Source of the DNA: Heterohyrax brucei
Taxonomy: Eukaryota > Chordata > Mammalia > Hyracoidea > Procaviidae
Assembly: GCA_028571685.1 (NCBI GenBank)
Contig: CM053156.1
Coordinates: 90,833,049-90,897,048, forward strand
Length of the DNA: 64,000 bases
Direction: 5' to 3'
The notes under the pieces are model-generated. The model was not told where the DNA came from and did not search any database. It saw only the letters and a program-made list of their open reading frames with translations. Within the stretch, counting starts at the first letter, position 1. Each line of letters begins with the position of its first letter. The position numbers and the translations under genes are program-made. Shown piece after piece: positions 35,548 through 46,640 of the stretch.

Positions 35548-35722
35548 GAGCCCCGGTGGTGCAGTGGTTAACTGCTAATTGAAAGCTCAGCAGTTCAAGC
35601 CCACCAGGGGCTGCAGGGAGAACGCTGTGGCAGTCCGCTTCCGTAACCATCACTGCCGAGGGAGCCCGACCGGCGGTTCTGCTTGGTCCTGCAGGGTCGC
35701 TGAGCCAGGCTGGGTGCAGTGG
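35548..35722 (+). mobile_element. AfroSINE with well-preserved tRNA-like head
   Basis: It begins 'aggagccccggtggtgcagt' and 'ggttaactgctaattgaaag', with a pol III A box (tggtgcagtgg) and a B box near 'cagttcaagcc'. Then come 'ccaccaggggctgcag' and 'gagcccgaccggcggttctg', and a tail reduced to 'cagggtcgctgagccaggct'. The head shows that the family is tRNA-derived. Confidence 0.9.
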
Positions 35723-36519
35723 GCCCGGCTCTGGGTGTGGCCCTTGCTCCTCAGGTGGACACCCTGGCATATCAGTGGGGTGCCCACTGTGCTGACAAGG
35801 CCCCACACCTCATGGGGCTCCCCCTCTAGCACAGTCCTGCCGTGCACGCAGGCACCTTAGCCAGTTAGAGCTCACTGGGACCCTAGCCTCAGATCTTGGT
35901 GTTCCCACTCCAGCAATGAACCTGGGGAGGCAGACCCATGCCACAGAAAAGCTTCTGGATCCTTCCACACTGGCCTCTGTTGCAGATGCTGGTTCAGTGG
36001 TGCTTTTTTCTTACAACAGCAGGTCAGGGGCAGGCGCCCCACACAGAGGCAGGACTGTGGTGTGGCCACAGGAGTGCTAGGGCAGTGAGTCAAGCTGCCC
36101 AAGGCTCTGCCACCCGCACTCATGCCCGTGATGGACCTACATGACGTTCCTCAGTTTGTCAGAGGCAGAACAGCATTGTGGCTGCCACCAAAGACCCGGC
36201 TGTCCCCTGCAGGCCTGGCGTGAGGCCATTCTGCTGAGGTGGACTGTCCCGTCAGAGACCTGAGCTGCTGCCCGGAGGATAGCTGGGCAGCCTCAGGGCT
36301 GGACTGCGTCTTGGAGAAGAATGAGTAGGGGTGCTGGCTTCTGATGGAACCCTTGAGGACAGAGGCCCCCCCGCGCCCTCTGAGCCCCAGAAGCTGGGGA
36401 CAGGCCCCAGCCCGCCATAGCGAGTGCCATGGAGGCTTGGGTAGTGGCCTGGGGTCAGAAAGTCTTTCCAGGGACTGACAGCGCACAGTAGAAGGGAGCT
36501 CGGCACCACTAAACTGCAC

Positions 36520-37345
36520 CACAAGCCAAAACAATTTTCTAAATACAACCTAACATTTTAAAGGACAGAGTAGCAGAGGCAGTAGTCTGGGGACCATGGT
36601 CTCAGGAAACATCGAGGTCAATTGGCACAACTAACTTTTTTCTAAGAAATTGTTTTACGTTCCATATTGTGAGTGGTGCCTGGGGTCTTAAAAGTTGGCA
36701 AGCTGCCATCTAAGGGACGTCGATTGGTCCCAAACCATGTGGGGCAGATGAAAACCAAGATTGTCAAAGACACAAGGAGAAATGAGCCCAGAGGACAGAA
36801 GGGTCCGTGTGACCAGGAGGCCGCATCGGCACGAGAACAGAAGAACTAGACAGTGGCCGGCCGCCACCGAAGACAGCCCTGGTAGGGGACGCAGTGTAGA
36901 GTCCGTGACGTACGCGAAAGGGTGTGCAGACTGAGAACTCCACTACAAGACCAGACTGGATGGCCCAGCAACCTGGAGTGTCCCTTGAGAACGTGGCCCC
37001 TGGACTTGCTGCTGGAGACCTGAAACCAGTTCTGAGGCCAACATTTCAGACGAAGAATGACCTGGACTTGGGGACACAGAGTGATGCCGATGGTGTGTGT
37101 ACTGGATGGTTTGACACATATATGAGACTGTCCTACTGGTTTCTTTCTAGAAGGGAGAAGGGAGGGTGGAGAGGAGGGGACAGGTACTGGCTGAATGAAC
37201 ACTGGAAGTGCAGAGTGGAAAGGCACAGTGTGCTGTCACAGGACACGGAAAGCAGATAGACTGGCACAGAAATGTGCGGCAAATGCACTTGGATTGTGAA
37301 CTTTCACTGTACCACATTAAAAATTAGATTAAACTAAAAAAAAGT
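36520..37345 (+). mobile_element. L1 3' UTR (afrotherian type), 5'-truncated
   Basis: It matches 5400-6183 in order: 'cattttaaaggacagagtag', 'tggggaccatggtctcagga', 'gtgagtggtgcctggggtct', 'gacacaaggagaaatgagcc', and finally 'ttgtgaactttcactgtacc' with an A-rich end at 37315-37345. No ORF2 is present. Confidence 0.85.
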
Positions 37346-37349
37346 CTGT

Positions 37350-40265
37350 CTGGAGCCAAGACATCGAAGACCACCAGCGAGTTCACCGAGACTCACGAGA
37401 CACAGAATAGCTGTGGGTGACCGCAGGACGTGCCGGCGAGTACAGGACAGGTAGAAGGTGTGCGTGGTGACCTCCTTCTCTGAATTCTCCTGCAGGCTTG
37501 TTTAATGCAAACTCGTTGAGTGCACCAAACACCTGCCAGGGTCAGGGCCGATGGCTGGCTTGGGGACCCTGGAACGCTTCAGGCAGACTCAGGGGCTGGG
37601 GCCACATGACTTTTATGCTTCGCTGTCATGGGGCTGCAGAGTCCTCAGGCGGACCTTGAGGCCTCAGTGTCAGCGGGGCCTCCATGGGCACCAGCCAGGG
37701 CACCACCCTAGCCCATGGTGGCTGCTGTGGCATCAGCCACAGGGGAGCCCAGGCTCGGGGAGCAGTGGCCTGGCTTAGAGGAAAGGAAGGGCCTGCCACC
37801 TTGCACACCGGGGCCTTGTCCCTGGACAGCCCCTGGTCTTCTGGGCAGGGTGGCCCTTGGCCTCTGAAGCACAGCTGAGTGTGGTTGGCATGCCTGGAAC
37901 ACACAGCTGCTGGTCCTTCTAGGAAAGATGGTGAGGCCAGGCCACAGTGCCATGTCCCCTTGACGTGGACAGCCTCTGCTCATGTGTCTGCAGGACTGGA
38001 GACATTCCCCCGGAGTCCCTCTATCCACAGACTTGGGGAGTATCCATGGGCCTAGGGACAGCCCCCTGAATCTCCCGTACCTGCTGGGATGTCTCTGAGT
38101 TCCTGCAATGCGCGGCACTGGGTCTGCGGCAGAAACAGCAGCAGTGGTTGCTGGGGACAAGTGAATTCAGGCACTGGCTCCGTGCTTCTTCCATCAACCC
38201 ATAATCTGTGCAGTAACCCTCTGAGGTTGGGGGAGGCCTGGGTAGCAGGGACCCACACGGTGTTTGCTGGGAACAGATGGACTCAGGCGCTGGCTGGAGG
38301 AAAGCAGCAAACACCTGGCCTCCACCACAGAAAACAAACGAGACCGTCGCAGCTGAAGCGCAGCAACCTTCCCGCAGAGAGGCCCTGTCCAGCAGCTGTC
38401 TGGGGCCAGTGTCGGTGCTTGGCGAGACTGCTTTGACAGGTGTCCCTGTGAGTGGACGCAGGGCACTAGTGCAGAACCTGTCCCCAGGACAGGCCTGCGA
38501 GGCAGTTAGACTGAGCGGGTGGTAGATTCCCCTAGGCAGCCCTTCGCTGTCCAGACCTGCAGCTTCTGGCAGTTCTGAGGGCCCGCCTGCAGCAGGCCAG
38601 CTTTCTAGGGTCAGCCTGGGGGGGGGGCAGCCTGTAGGGTTGGGACCCACGGGAAGCTGGATGTCCTGGGGGCTCCAGGCTGGCAAGTGGGTTGTGTACA
38701 GCTTTTGCCATAGAAGTTACATGTCTGGCGATGGCCAAAGACACCCCACTGATGGCTAGAGCATACAGTAGCCTGGCAGTTGTGGGCCCTGGAAGAAATA
38801 TTGTCCCCCCTCAAACAGAGGCCGTCAGCAGCTGGAGCACAGCAGCCATGTGAGTGGCCCTGACCTCAGAGGCTCCACAGCCCAGGACAGGCTTCGTTCT
38901 TTCTGGAACATTCTGAGGGCCAAGGCAGGAGCTGTGGTAAGGAGCTGGGTACCCACATGCCCAAGGAGCCACATTATACCCTGTAGTAGCTGAATTCTCC
39001 CAAATCTGGGGAGCGGCACCATCTCTGACGACCAGATGTGTGAGGCCCCCAGGCAGGAGGCCAGGGGCAAGGCACTAAAGAGACAAGAAGCTGGAGTGCC
39101 CCGTTCCCTACGTGGGGCCAGCCAACCTGACAATAGTACCTGGGCCCACAGCATGTCCTGGGCCAGTAGGGTCGCACTGGGTCTTTCTCCCTGTCCTGAG
39201 GCTCCCTGTGAGAACGAGGAGAAAGACCTGGACTATGAGCAGTGTGGGTTGGAGCAGCAGGGAGGGCTTCCTGCCAGAGGGGGCCTCAAACACACTTTGA
39301 AGGTTGGGGAGATTTGGATACCTTGCCCCAGATGCTCCAGTCCCATCCTCAGCAGCTAAGCCCGGCCTGGAGCTGCCTCCCAGCTGCCACCACCTTCCAG
39401 TCAGCATCCTGAAGCCCCAGTCCCTTGGAGGCCAGCTTCTGCACCCGCAGTGTGAGGACGCAGCCCATCCAGGGCCTATGAGGCAGCCGTCATTGGGGCC
39501 TGTGTGGCGGCTGGCCTGGAATCGGGAGCCCTGGGGCTCATCTGTGAGTGAACCAGGGGGCAACACCATGCTCCCGGCACCCCCAGTGTCCCCCATGCCG
39601 CGTCACCCCCTTGGATGTCACCATTGATCTGTGAACTCGGTAGAGACCATTTTGCTCATCATCTGCAAAGCTGTTTCTGCTCATCAAAATTAAAACCATT
39701 TGTGGCTTGGCGGCCTGCCAGCGACAACTCTGTTTTCGCACAGCTGACAGGTGCCATCACAACGGTGAGGGACGCTCTGAGAAGCTCGCTTGGGTGGGCC
39801 CACTGTCAGGGAGGGTGAAGACTAGCACCGAAGGACAGAAGGCCCAAGAGGCAGGGTCCCAGAGGGCAGACTACACAGTCCCCTGGGTTGGCCAATGCTG
39901 AATCCGTGGGGAAACAGAGACCGGCCCCTGGACAGCCTAGAGGCATGTGGCTGCCCTCAGCTCCGCACCTGGAACGGCTGTCAGCAGGAACAGCACCTCG
40001 GACACAACGAGGGTCCTGGGGTGGGCTTCTTCTGAAGGACCTGGGACTGCTGGGTTAGAGAGGGCCCCCAACTGTGTGACCAACTCCTCTGTGGGACCGA
40101 AGCTCCAAGCCTGTTGTCTAGGGCGGGAGGGAGCCCCTGGGGAGGATGACCCCTCTACTGGGCTCAAGGCTGTCACACAAGGCCTGAAAGGACCCTCCCA
40201 GCCCATCCTCACTGCCCTCCTCCCTCCCCTCTTCCCCAGCCTCGCCCAGGCCGCCTTCTGAAGAA
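37350..40265. other. Intron 1 DNA without recognised features
   Basis: GC-rich unique-looking sequence with overlapping short frames. An imperfect direct repeat of about 32 bp ('tgctgggaacagatggactc' and its relative near 38149) occurs at 38149 and 38264. A G run lies at 38621-38629. No gene or transposon recognised. Confidence 0.4.
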
Positions 40266-40274
40266 AGAAACCGG

Positions 40275-40372
40275 TGTGGCCCCCAGGAGGGGTCAGCCGG
40301 GTCACTGCGGCACAGGCCTGCTCTGGCCAGTCGGGTGCTATGAGTCAGAATCAGCTTGAGAGCCACGGGGTG
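40275..40372 (+). mobile_element. AfroSINE tail fragment
   Basis: 'gtgctatgagtcagaatcag' followed by 'cttgagagccacgggg' is a mutated SINE tail; the segment before it ('ggcacaggcctgctctggcc') fits the SINE middle. Confidence 0.65.
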
Positions 40373-40799
40373 CAGGACTCACAGCATTCACAGGAAGCTC
40401 ACGTGTATGGAAGTCCCAGACTTCTCCTAGTGAAGGGCTGTAGTGGCTCAACAACTTAGCCAGAAAGTTCACCCTCGTGTCTAAGCTAAGTCCTTCTTCT
40501 TCTGGTCCAAGCAGAATACCTTCCATTCCCTCCCACATTTCTGTCTTTTTGAAGGGCCAGGAGGGCGTGTGCATTTTTTACCTGATCTACAAGTAGAAAG
40601 GGAAGTAGGCCCATGTTGGCACACTGGCCAGGCCACTCAGCCTCCGTGGATGGGTCCTCATTTCCCACCACCAACTCCAGGCTGCCTCTGTAGCCCCATC
40701 AGACCATTCCCAAAGCCAAGCGTGTCCCCAAGGGTAGCCTCTGTCCAAGACACAGGTGAAGCCGCGCCTCTCAGAGTCAGTGCAGCCATCGTCCGCAAG

Positions 40800-40975
40800 T
40801 TATCCCTCCGGGGGTCAGTGTAGTCACCGTCCAGCGCACAGCTGGGGCCGTCCCTCTGGGGGTCAGTGTAGTCACCGTGCAGCACACAGCTGGGGCCGTC
40901 CTTCCGGGGGTCAGTGTAGTCACCGTCCAGCGCACAGCTGGGGCCATCCCTCCGGGGGTCAGTGACCTCAAGCAG
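40800..40975. repeat. 48-bp tandem repeat, about 3.5 copies
   Basis: 'gggggtcagtgtagtcaccg' recurs at 40810, 40858 and 40906, and partly ('gggggtcagtga') at 40954: an exact 48-bp period with few substitutions. The period is a multiple of three, giving an open frame with 16-residue repeats that is not believed to be coding. Confidence 0.92.
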
Positions 40976-41168
40976 GGTGTTACAGTCCCACCCCAATCCT
41001 CTTAAACAGAATCCCGTCTTGCCCTATAAGCCACAGCAGAGGGTAGGATTTACAACACACAGGAGGGGTGCAATCACAGAATCAGGGACAGCCACACGAT
41101 GCTGGAAATTCTGATCCAGCCAAAGTGATGCAGACATTTGGGGAGACATAATTTAGTCCTTGACAGTC
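40976..41168 (-). mobile_element. MLT1/MaLR-like LTR fragment
   Basis: It contains 'ggtaggatttacaacacaca', 'gatccagccaaagtgatgca' and 'atttggggagacataattta', the end part of the LTR family described at 29588. It follows the 48-bp array directly. Confidence 0.5.
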
Positions 41169-41427
41169 CTAGACACATCCATGCTCCTTTCTGGGAGATC
41201 AAGGGACTAATGGTTTGGGTGCTGTGAGGTGTCCCCAGGCTGCCCTTGTCCTGTGCCCAGAGGCCCAGCCGTGGGGCCACTGAGGTTGAAAGAGCCCTGA
41301 GACTCTGCTATGTCCCTATCAGGCCTCTTGAGCTTCAGGAAACTAGCCAGAGCCCACTAGACGGCTCCCTGCTTCCTCTCAGTGATACTCTTTCCTTCCC
41401 ACTTTAGTCTGCCACTTGTCCCTCCCA

Positions 41428-41680
41428 ACCTGGGGTACTGGGGGCCTGTGCACAGTGCTGATGCTGAGTGGAGGAGCCTGGGGTACTGGACGTCTGTGCA
41501 TGGTGCTGACACAGGGTGGAGGGGTGCTGGGGACCTGTACACAGTGCTGACACTGGGTGGAGGGGTGCTGCGGGCCTGTGCACAGGGTGGAGGGGTGCTG
41601 GGGGCCTGTGCACGTGGCTGGAACAGGGTAGAGGGGTGCTGAGGGCCTGTGCACAGTGCTGACACAGGGTGGAGAGGCCC
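41428..41680. repeat. Imperfect 30-48-bp minisatellite, about six copies
   Basis: Units of the form 'ctggggrcctgtgcacagtg' plus 'ctgacacagggtggaggggtg' occur six times with internal deletions, at lengths of about 48, 49, 41, 30, 41 and 39 bp. The shared core is 'gggcctgtgcac'. Confidence 0.8.
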
Positions 41681-42034
41681 CCAGCAGCCCATGGCTCAGG
41701 ATCTGGACCTTTCTCTGATGTGTGGCCATCCTGTGGCGAGGGGGCATCATGGAGCTCCAGGCAGAGAGTAAGCCCCCCTGAACAGAACCCAGGCAGCCTC
41801 CAGCCAGCCCCATGAATATGCATGCTACATCGGACTTGCAAATTCCAAACCATTTAAGCATCCCAAACAGCCAGTGGAGGCTTTTCGGCAGAAGACCTGT
41901 CAGAGAGAACGCAGCCTGATTGCCAGCCGCAACATGGATTGGCACCCTTGTTCCAGGAGGCCCCCGGAGCCTCCCAGCCTCGTTCTCAGTCTCCAATGGG
42001 GAGGATTTAACATAATTAGGGAGAAACGTGTAGT

Positions 42035-42430
42035 CATTTGTCTCAGTTCTCTGGCACTGATGTGAGACAGCACCAAACGTGTGGGCTTAACAAACAGGGA
42101 TGTATTTTCCTCACAGGAAGCTAGAGATCTGGACTGAGGTGCCGGCTCCGGAGGCATTCTGTCTCTGCAGGCTGCCAGGTGCCAGCTGCAGGGGAAGGCG
42201 TGCCCTCTCTGCCGGCTCCCGGGGATGGTCCTCATCTTTTGTCAGTGCCTGACTCTTGGTTCCTAGGTGATCTTGACGTGGCATGGCGTCTCTCCCGTCT
42301 TGACATCTTTTCTTCCTCGCTTCGTCTGCTCCTTTTCTATCCCAAAAGACATTGACTCATAACACATTCTCCACTAATACTGTCTGATTAGCATAACAAA
42401 GAACCACCCCCCAATGGGGACATAACAGAG
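42035..42430 (-). mobile_element. MLT1/MaLR-like LTR
   Basis: It contains 'tgtgggcttaacaaacaggg', 'gtgatcttgacgtggcatgg', 'tctgattagcataacaaaga' and 'ccccaatggggacataacag'. It is followed at 42432-42465 by a short SINE-tail-like 'ctgaattgactcaacagcag'. Confidence 0.55.
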
Positions 42431-42584
42431 GGGTCTGAATTGACTCAACAGCAGTGGAGTTTGGGTTGCGGGGGTTGGTTACAAGCGTCAGGATTTATAA
42501 CACAAGTTGCAGGCACCGAAGGGCAGGAAATTACTAAATGTGGTACTTCTAGTCGGCGTCTTTTTGACTCCCATAAAATGATTG

Positions 42585-42735
42585 GGCAGGCATATGCAAA
42601 TAAGGTGTTTGTGACCCAGCAAGGGGATTGGACAGCCTACTGATTACGCAAATGAGGTACACGGAACCCTTGTGAGGGTGGGACCATGCAAATAATATGT
42701 ATGGAACCCTAACAAGGGGATTGGTCAGTTCTGCC
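42585..42735. other. Octamer/CCAAT cluster, LTR-like
   Basis: Three ATGCAAAT-like octamers (atgcaaat, acgcaaat, atgcaaat) lie between 42594 and 42693, alternating with inverted CCAAT boxes ('ggggattgga', 'ggggattggt'). This forms two imperfect repeats of about 60 bp. The arrangement looks like a retroviral U3 enhancer. Confidence 0.4.
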
Positions 42736-43739
42736 ATCTCGGGTTACAAGAAGCCAGTCCCAGAAGCGGAGAGGAGGGGCACACTCACTATCATTAAAAA
42801 GAGCCGGTGGTGGACCGTGTCCTCTGGACCCAGAGTTCCTGTGCTGAGGACCTCCTAGACCCGGGAGACAGCAGAGCCATAACACCAAAGACATCAAGAG
42901 ACGGCACAGCAGCCTTAGGGGCGGTAAGCACGGCAGAAACAAGGGCAACAGAGCTGGGAAACGGGCACCAGACAGCGCCGTGGGCTTCCGGGTCCACAGA
43001 AGCAGAGATCGGAGCCCCTTCAGGCCGAGGCTGACTCGCTGGGTGACACTGGGCTGTACTGGCAGAGAGAAAGAACTCTGAACACTTGTCCTGGTGGAGG
43101 CCGGGCCAAGGGCTGGCCAGCCGAGGGCCTGGGAGAGGCCTGTGGACACGGCCAGGAAGCTGTCCCAGTCAGAGAACTAGGTCCTGAGTCGAGCCTGATC
43201 CTGAATTCTAACTTGCTGCCCCCCAATTAACCCTGTAACTGTGAGGACGGCCTGCGCGCTCTGTGGGGCCTCAGCAGTGAATTCCCAAACCCGGCAAGAA
43301 GCAGAGAATGCTGTCGGGGGGGTGGGGCGGGATGGCTGCTGTCAGAACAGGTACAAGAGAAGGCTGGAGGGGGAGATCTGTCTGTCCACCTCATGGGAAT
43401 CAGCCCTGGTCTGACGGTCTGATTCTCTTTTGTCCTCATTGTGATGCTGGGTGAAGTCTGGCAGTGCCACCACCTTTTTTTTTTCTTTAACAGGGACACA
43501 ATGTTGTTCACCAGAAGGCACACATCTAGCACCCCCATTCTCCGGCTTGGGGCTCAGTTCTTTGGGGACTGTGCCGCCTTTGGGCAGAGGCCACTGTCCA
43601 GAACTCCAGGGCTGGGGGCCACATCCCTTACCAGCCTCCCAGGCTAGAAAGGACAGTGCTAGAAAGCTCGCTGCCGTGAACCTGCTCAGTGGCCATCTTG
43701 CTTGGTGACGGTGCAGGGTGAGCAGCTCAGGAGAGAAGG

Positions 43740-43858
43740 GTAGGCCAGCAGACAGGGATGGCAGGAGAGGGACAGAGGGAGAGAGACACAGACAGGCGGG
43801 GAATAGACAGAAGAAGAGTCAGAGAGACCCAGAGGCAGAGGGAGAAAAAGCCGAGAGG
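43740..43858. repeat. GA-rich purine tract
   Basis: The plus strand is mostly A and G with units such as 'gagagagacacagacaggcg' and 'agaagaagagtcagagagac'. It ends at the TA target of the mariner-derived element. A second purine tract follows the element (44407-44460). Confidence 0.75.
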
Positions 43859-43860
43859 TA

Positions 43861-44404
43861 CAGGGACCGCCCGTGAGGTTCACGAACTCGCCCTAGAAAA
43901 AGTGCTACCTACCACACTGCTGAGTGTCTCTGCAGCCCCCTTCGAAAGATTCCCTGGGGAAGCTGTGCGCCAACGCCGGTGGACTGTCCACCCTTCAGAG
44001 CCATTTTGGAGCTCTTTCTCTTGAATGGCCATCAGAGCTGTCGTATTACCCTTGCTGTCCTGAGACTGTTTTCCTGATGTCTCAGACTGTTTTCCTTTGT
44101 CTTCAGATAAAGAAAAAAGTCCCTGGGGGCCAGATCAGAGGAGTAGGGAGGATGTTCTAATACAGTGTTGTTTACTGGATAGAAACTCCCTCACAGACAA
44201 CTAGACAATTAAATTTGTGAACTTGCCACCATGTGCAAAGGCCATTCCAGAAAGAGTTCCAAAATTGCTTTGAAGGGTAGGCGAGGTGGTGGCGTTGGTG
44301 CACAGCTTCCCAGGGGGACTCCTTCGAAGATGACCATAGTGATAGCAATGAGGTACGGAGCCCTTCTTCTAGTATGAGTTCGTGAACTTGATTGGCAGAC
44401 CTCA
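43861..44404 (-). mobile_element. Palindromic mariner-derived element, copy A
   Basis: 544 bp flanked by TA on both sides (43859-43860 and 44405-44406). The left about 185 bp and the right about 185 bp are diverged inverted copies of each other: for example 'agctgtgcgccaacgcc' at left against 'ggcgttggtgcacagct' at right. The centre on the minus strand reads 'YSSDLAPRDFFLYL', the third catalytic-Asp segment of a mariner transposase, with a short internal duplication. The arms encode the transposase C-terminus ('W.RCI'-like region). No full transposase exists. Confidence 0.8.
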
Positions 44405-44794
44405 TACAGAGGAGAGGAAGAGAGGGAGAAAATGAGAGAGACAGAGAAGGCGGGACGGACCCCCCCCACTGAGGTGACTCGGGTCCTGCACCTGGTGAGC
44501 CAGCCGCAAATGAGGGGAGACTGGGGATGAGACTGTCAGCACTTGTAAGTCCTCATTCAAAGAGTCTTGCGTGTGAGGGTGTGGAGTTTGGTTTTCTTCC
44601 CTCTGGGTTTTGGGCTGTGTGGCTTCTGGGAGGTGTGTGTGAGAGGGACGGGCTGCGTGGTTTTCATTTTGGTACCCCCGTTGTGCCCAGTCACAGATGG
44701 CACTGGCACCCTGGGTACTGACTGAGCTCTGTGTTGAGAGTTTTTCTTAGCTGGCCCTCGGGGCCACCCTCAGGCTGGGGGCTCTTTGGACAAC

Positions 44795-44875
44795 CTTCGT
44801 TTTGTGGGTGAGGGGACTGAGGCTCAAGTGGGCTGGGTGACTGTGGGAGCTCGGGGCACCTGCCCTCAAGTCTGG
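44795..44875 (-). mobile_element. Possible MIR fragment
   Basis: 'ttttgtgggtgaggggactg' with 'aggctcaagtgggctgggtg' and 'actgtgggagctc' matches the MIR core in reverse order. Confidence 0.5.
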
Positions 44876-45257
44876 GCCATCCCGTCCCCTCCCAGCTGCC
44901 CGTCCTCGGGGCTGGGCTCACTGGAGAAACTTTGGTTGGTGCTTGAAACTTGCTGGGTGAGGGGCTGGAGAGGAGGGTCTGAGAGGGTCAAGTGGAGACA
45001 AAAGGACTCAGAACAAGCAGGTCAGAATTTGGGGTGCCATTGGGAGTGCACCGTGAGTTTCCCTTCCCAGGACATCCTCCCCATGGGTCCCTCTCAGTGA
45101 CGACGGCGGGTGCCCTAGGGCTCTCGGTGGTCACAGACACGGGCCCTGGCTCCGGGAGGGCATAGCCCGGGGGGCTCCTCACAGAGGCGATGGTTCTCAG
45201 AGCAGCACCCTGGCCCGTGAGCCTCGGTGGGTGCTGGGTTTGAACACTCTTTCTCCT

Positions 45258-45665
45258 CACTGTTGTCACTGAGCTGGAGCTGACCCTCAGCGACCACAGA
45301 GAACCAAACGTCTTCAGCCCTGGTGCTCCCCACACGGCCGCACGCTCTTCCGTCCGTTTGGGTCCGTCGTGCGGCTGTGCGGAGGGTCCCCTCGTTTCCC
45401 TTGAGCCTCTGTTTCACCGGACACCGTGTCCTTCTCTAGCGACTAGTCCTTTCTGATGGTGTGGCCACAGGAAGCAAGGCGAAGCTCGGTCACCCCGGCT
45501 TCTGAGGGGCCCTCGGGCTGCATTTCTTCTAAGACGGGTTTGCCTCTTCTCTGGTCGTCTCTGGTCTCTTCAGCACGCTGCCAACCTGCAGTTCAAGGGC
45601 TTCAGCTCTTCTGCCGTCTTTTCTCATTGTGCAGCGTTTGCATCGTATCAGGTGACTAGGAGATT
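45258..45665 (-). mobile_element. RTE LINE 3' end
   Basis: On the plus strand it starts with the shared tail in reverse ('tgttgtcactgagctggagc'). It continues 'cccctcgtttcccttgagcc', 'gtgtccttctctagcgacta' and 'gggctgcatttcttctaaga', in the same order as in the large element at 9781-10080. It is 5'-truncated and CpG-decayed. Confidence 0.75.
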
Positions 45666-46429
45666 TTAAATTACATTGTGATTCTCTGTCTCTCTCTGCC
45701 AGACAGAGCTGGCACGGATCGTCCCGCCTGGAGGAGAAACGTGCCCTCCTGTGGGACCCTGTGAAGAGTCCAGGCCCCCAGGGTGGGTGCCCTGTTGGGC
45801 AGTTCATCCAGCCTGGGCTAGCACTTAACTGGGGCAATGTTGGGTGATAGTTGAGTTCTGGCATTGTGAGATCTCTGGGGACAGAGTGTCAAGTGTCAGG
45901 GATGCCACCCTGTCCCCGGGAGCCCACCATGGGGAAGTTGGGATAGATAGCAAATGGAATGAGAGGCCAGGGCGGCCCGCTGACCGGCTCACAGGCAGCA
46001 CCCCGGGCAGGGCACAGTGTCAGGCTGGCACCTCTCCACCCGCCGACACAGCGACCCCCAGACTGCCATCCAGCCTGCTGTCCTGCACCAGAGGGGCGGC
46101 GCCTGCACTCCTCCCCTCCGGATGCTCCCAGTGGCCCCCAGTCAGCCCACTTCCCAGCACAGGTGGAATAGGAGGCCCTTGGGCGGCGTCCCAGGCTCTG
46201 GAGAGACGCCTCGCTCACTGTCCTCAAGGCAGGGATTCCTGAGCCGGGCTGCAGTCTTCCCAGCAAACCCAGAACTGCAGCCCAGCCTCCTCCACATGAG
46301 CCAGTTGTGTCTTTGTGACAAACACACTGTTAGATGGTAGACGACAGTCCTCTTGCAGGGGGGCTCCAATCGGAGGGCTGGGGCCCCCGATCACAGAGCC
46401 AGCTCCAGGAAATGTCCCCCAGGGCGGCC

Positions 46430-46640
46430 ACCACTCCTTCCTGTCCCTTCTCCCTGGTCCTCCCCCACTTTCTCCTCCACCCTCCTCTTCCTCCTCACCC
46501 ACCTCCTCCTCGTCCCCCTTGACCTCATGTAGATTCCCACGCGTTCTGTTTTCAGGGTGTCGCAGAGACCCCATCCTCCTCCTCCCCTCTTTCCCGTTTT
46601 CCCACCTCCCTTCCCCCATCCCCCTCCCTGATGCACAGAC
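46430..46640. repeat. Pyrimidine-rich tract
   Basis: CT-rich sequence such as 'ccttctccctggtcctcccc' and 'cctcctcttcctcctcaccc' over about 200 bp with brief interruptions. The minus strand is the corresponding purine tract, giving Glu/Gly/Arg-rich spurious frames. Confidence 0.65.

Noticed and set aside
35548..35610. Possible tRNA gene
   Set aside because: The pol III boxes belong to the tRNA-derived head of an AfroSINE, with the SINE body following; no complete cloverleaf was found.
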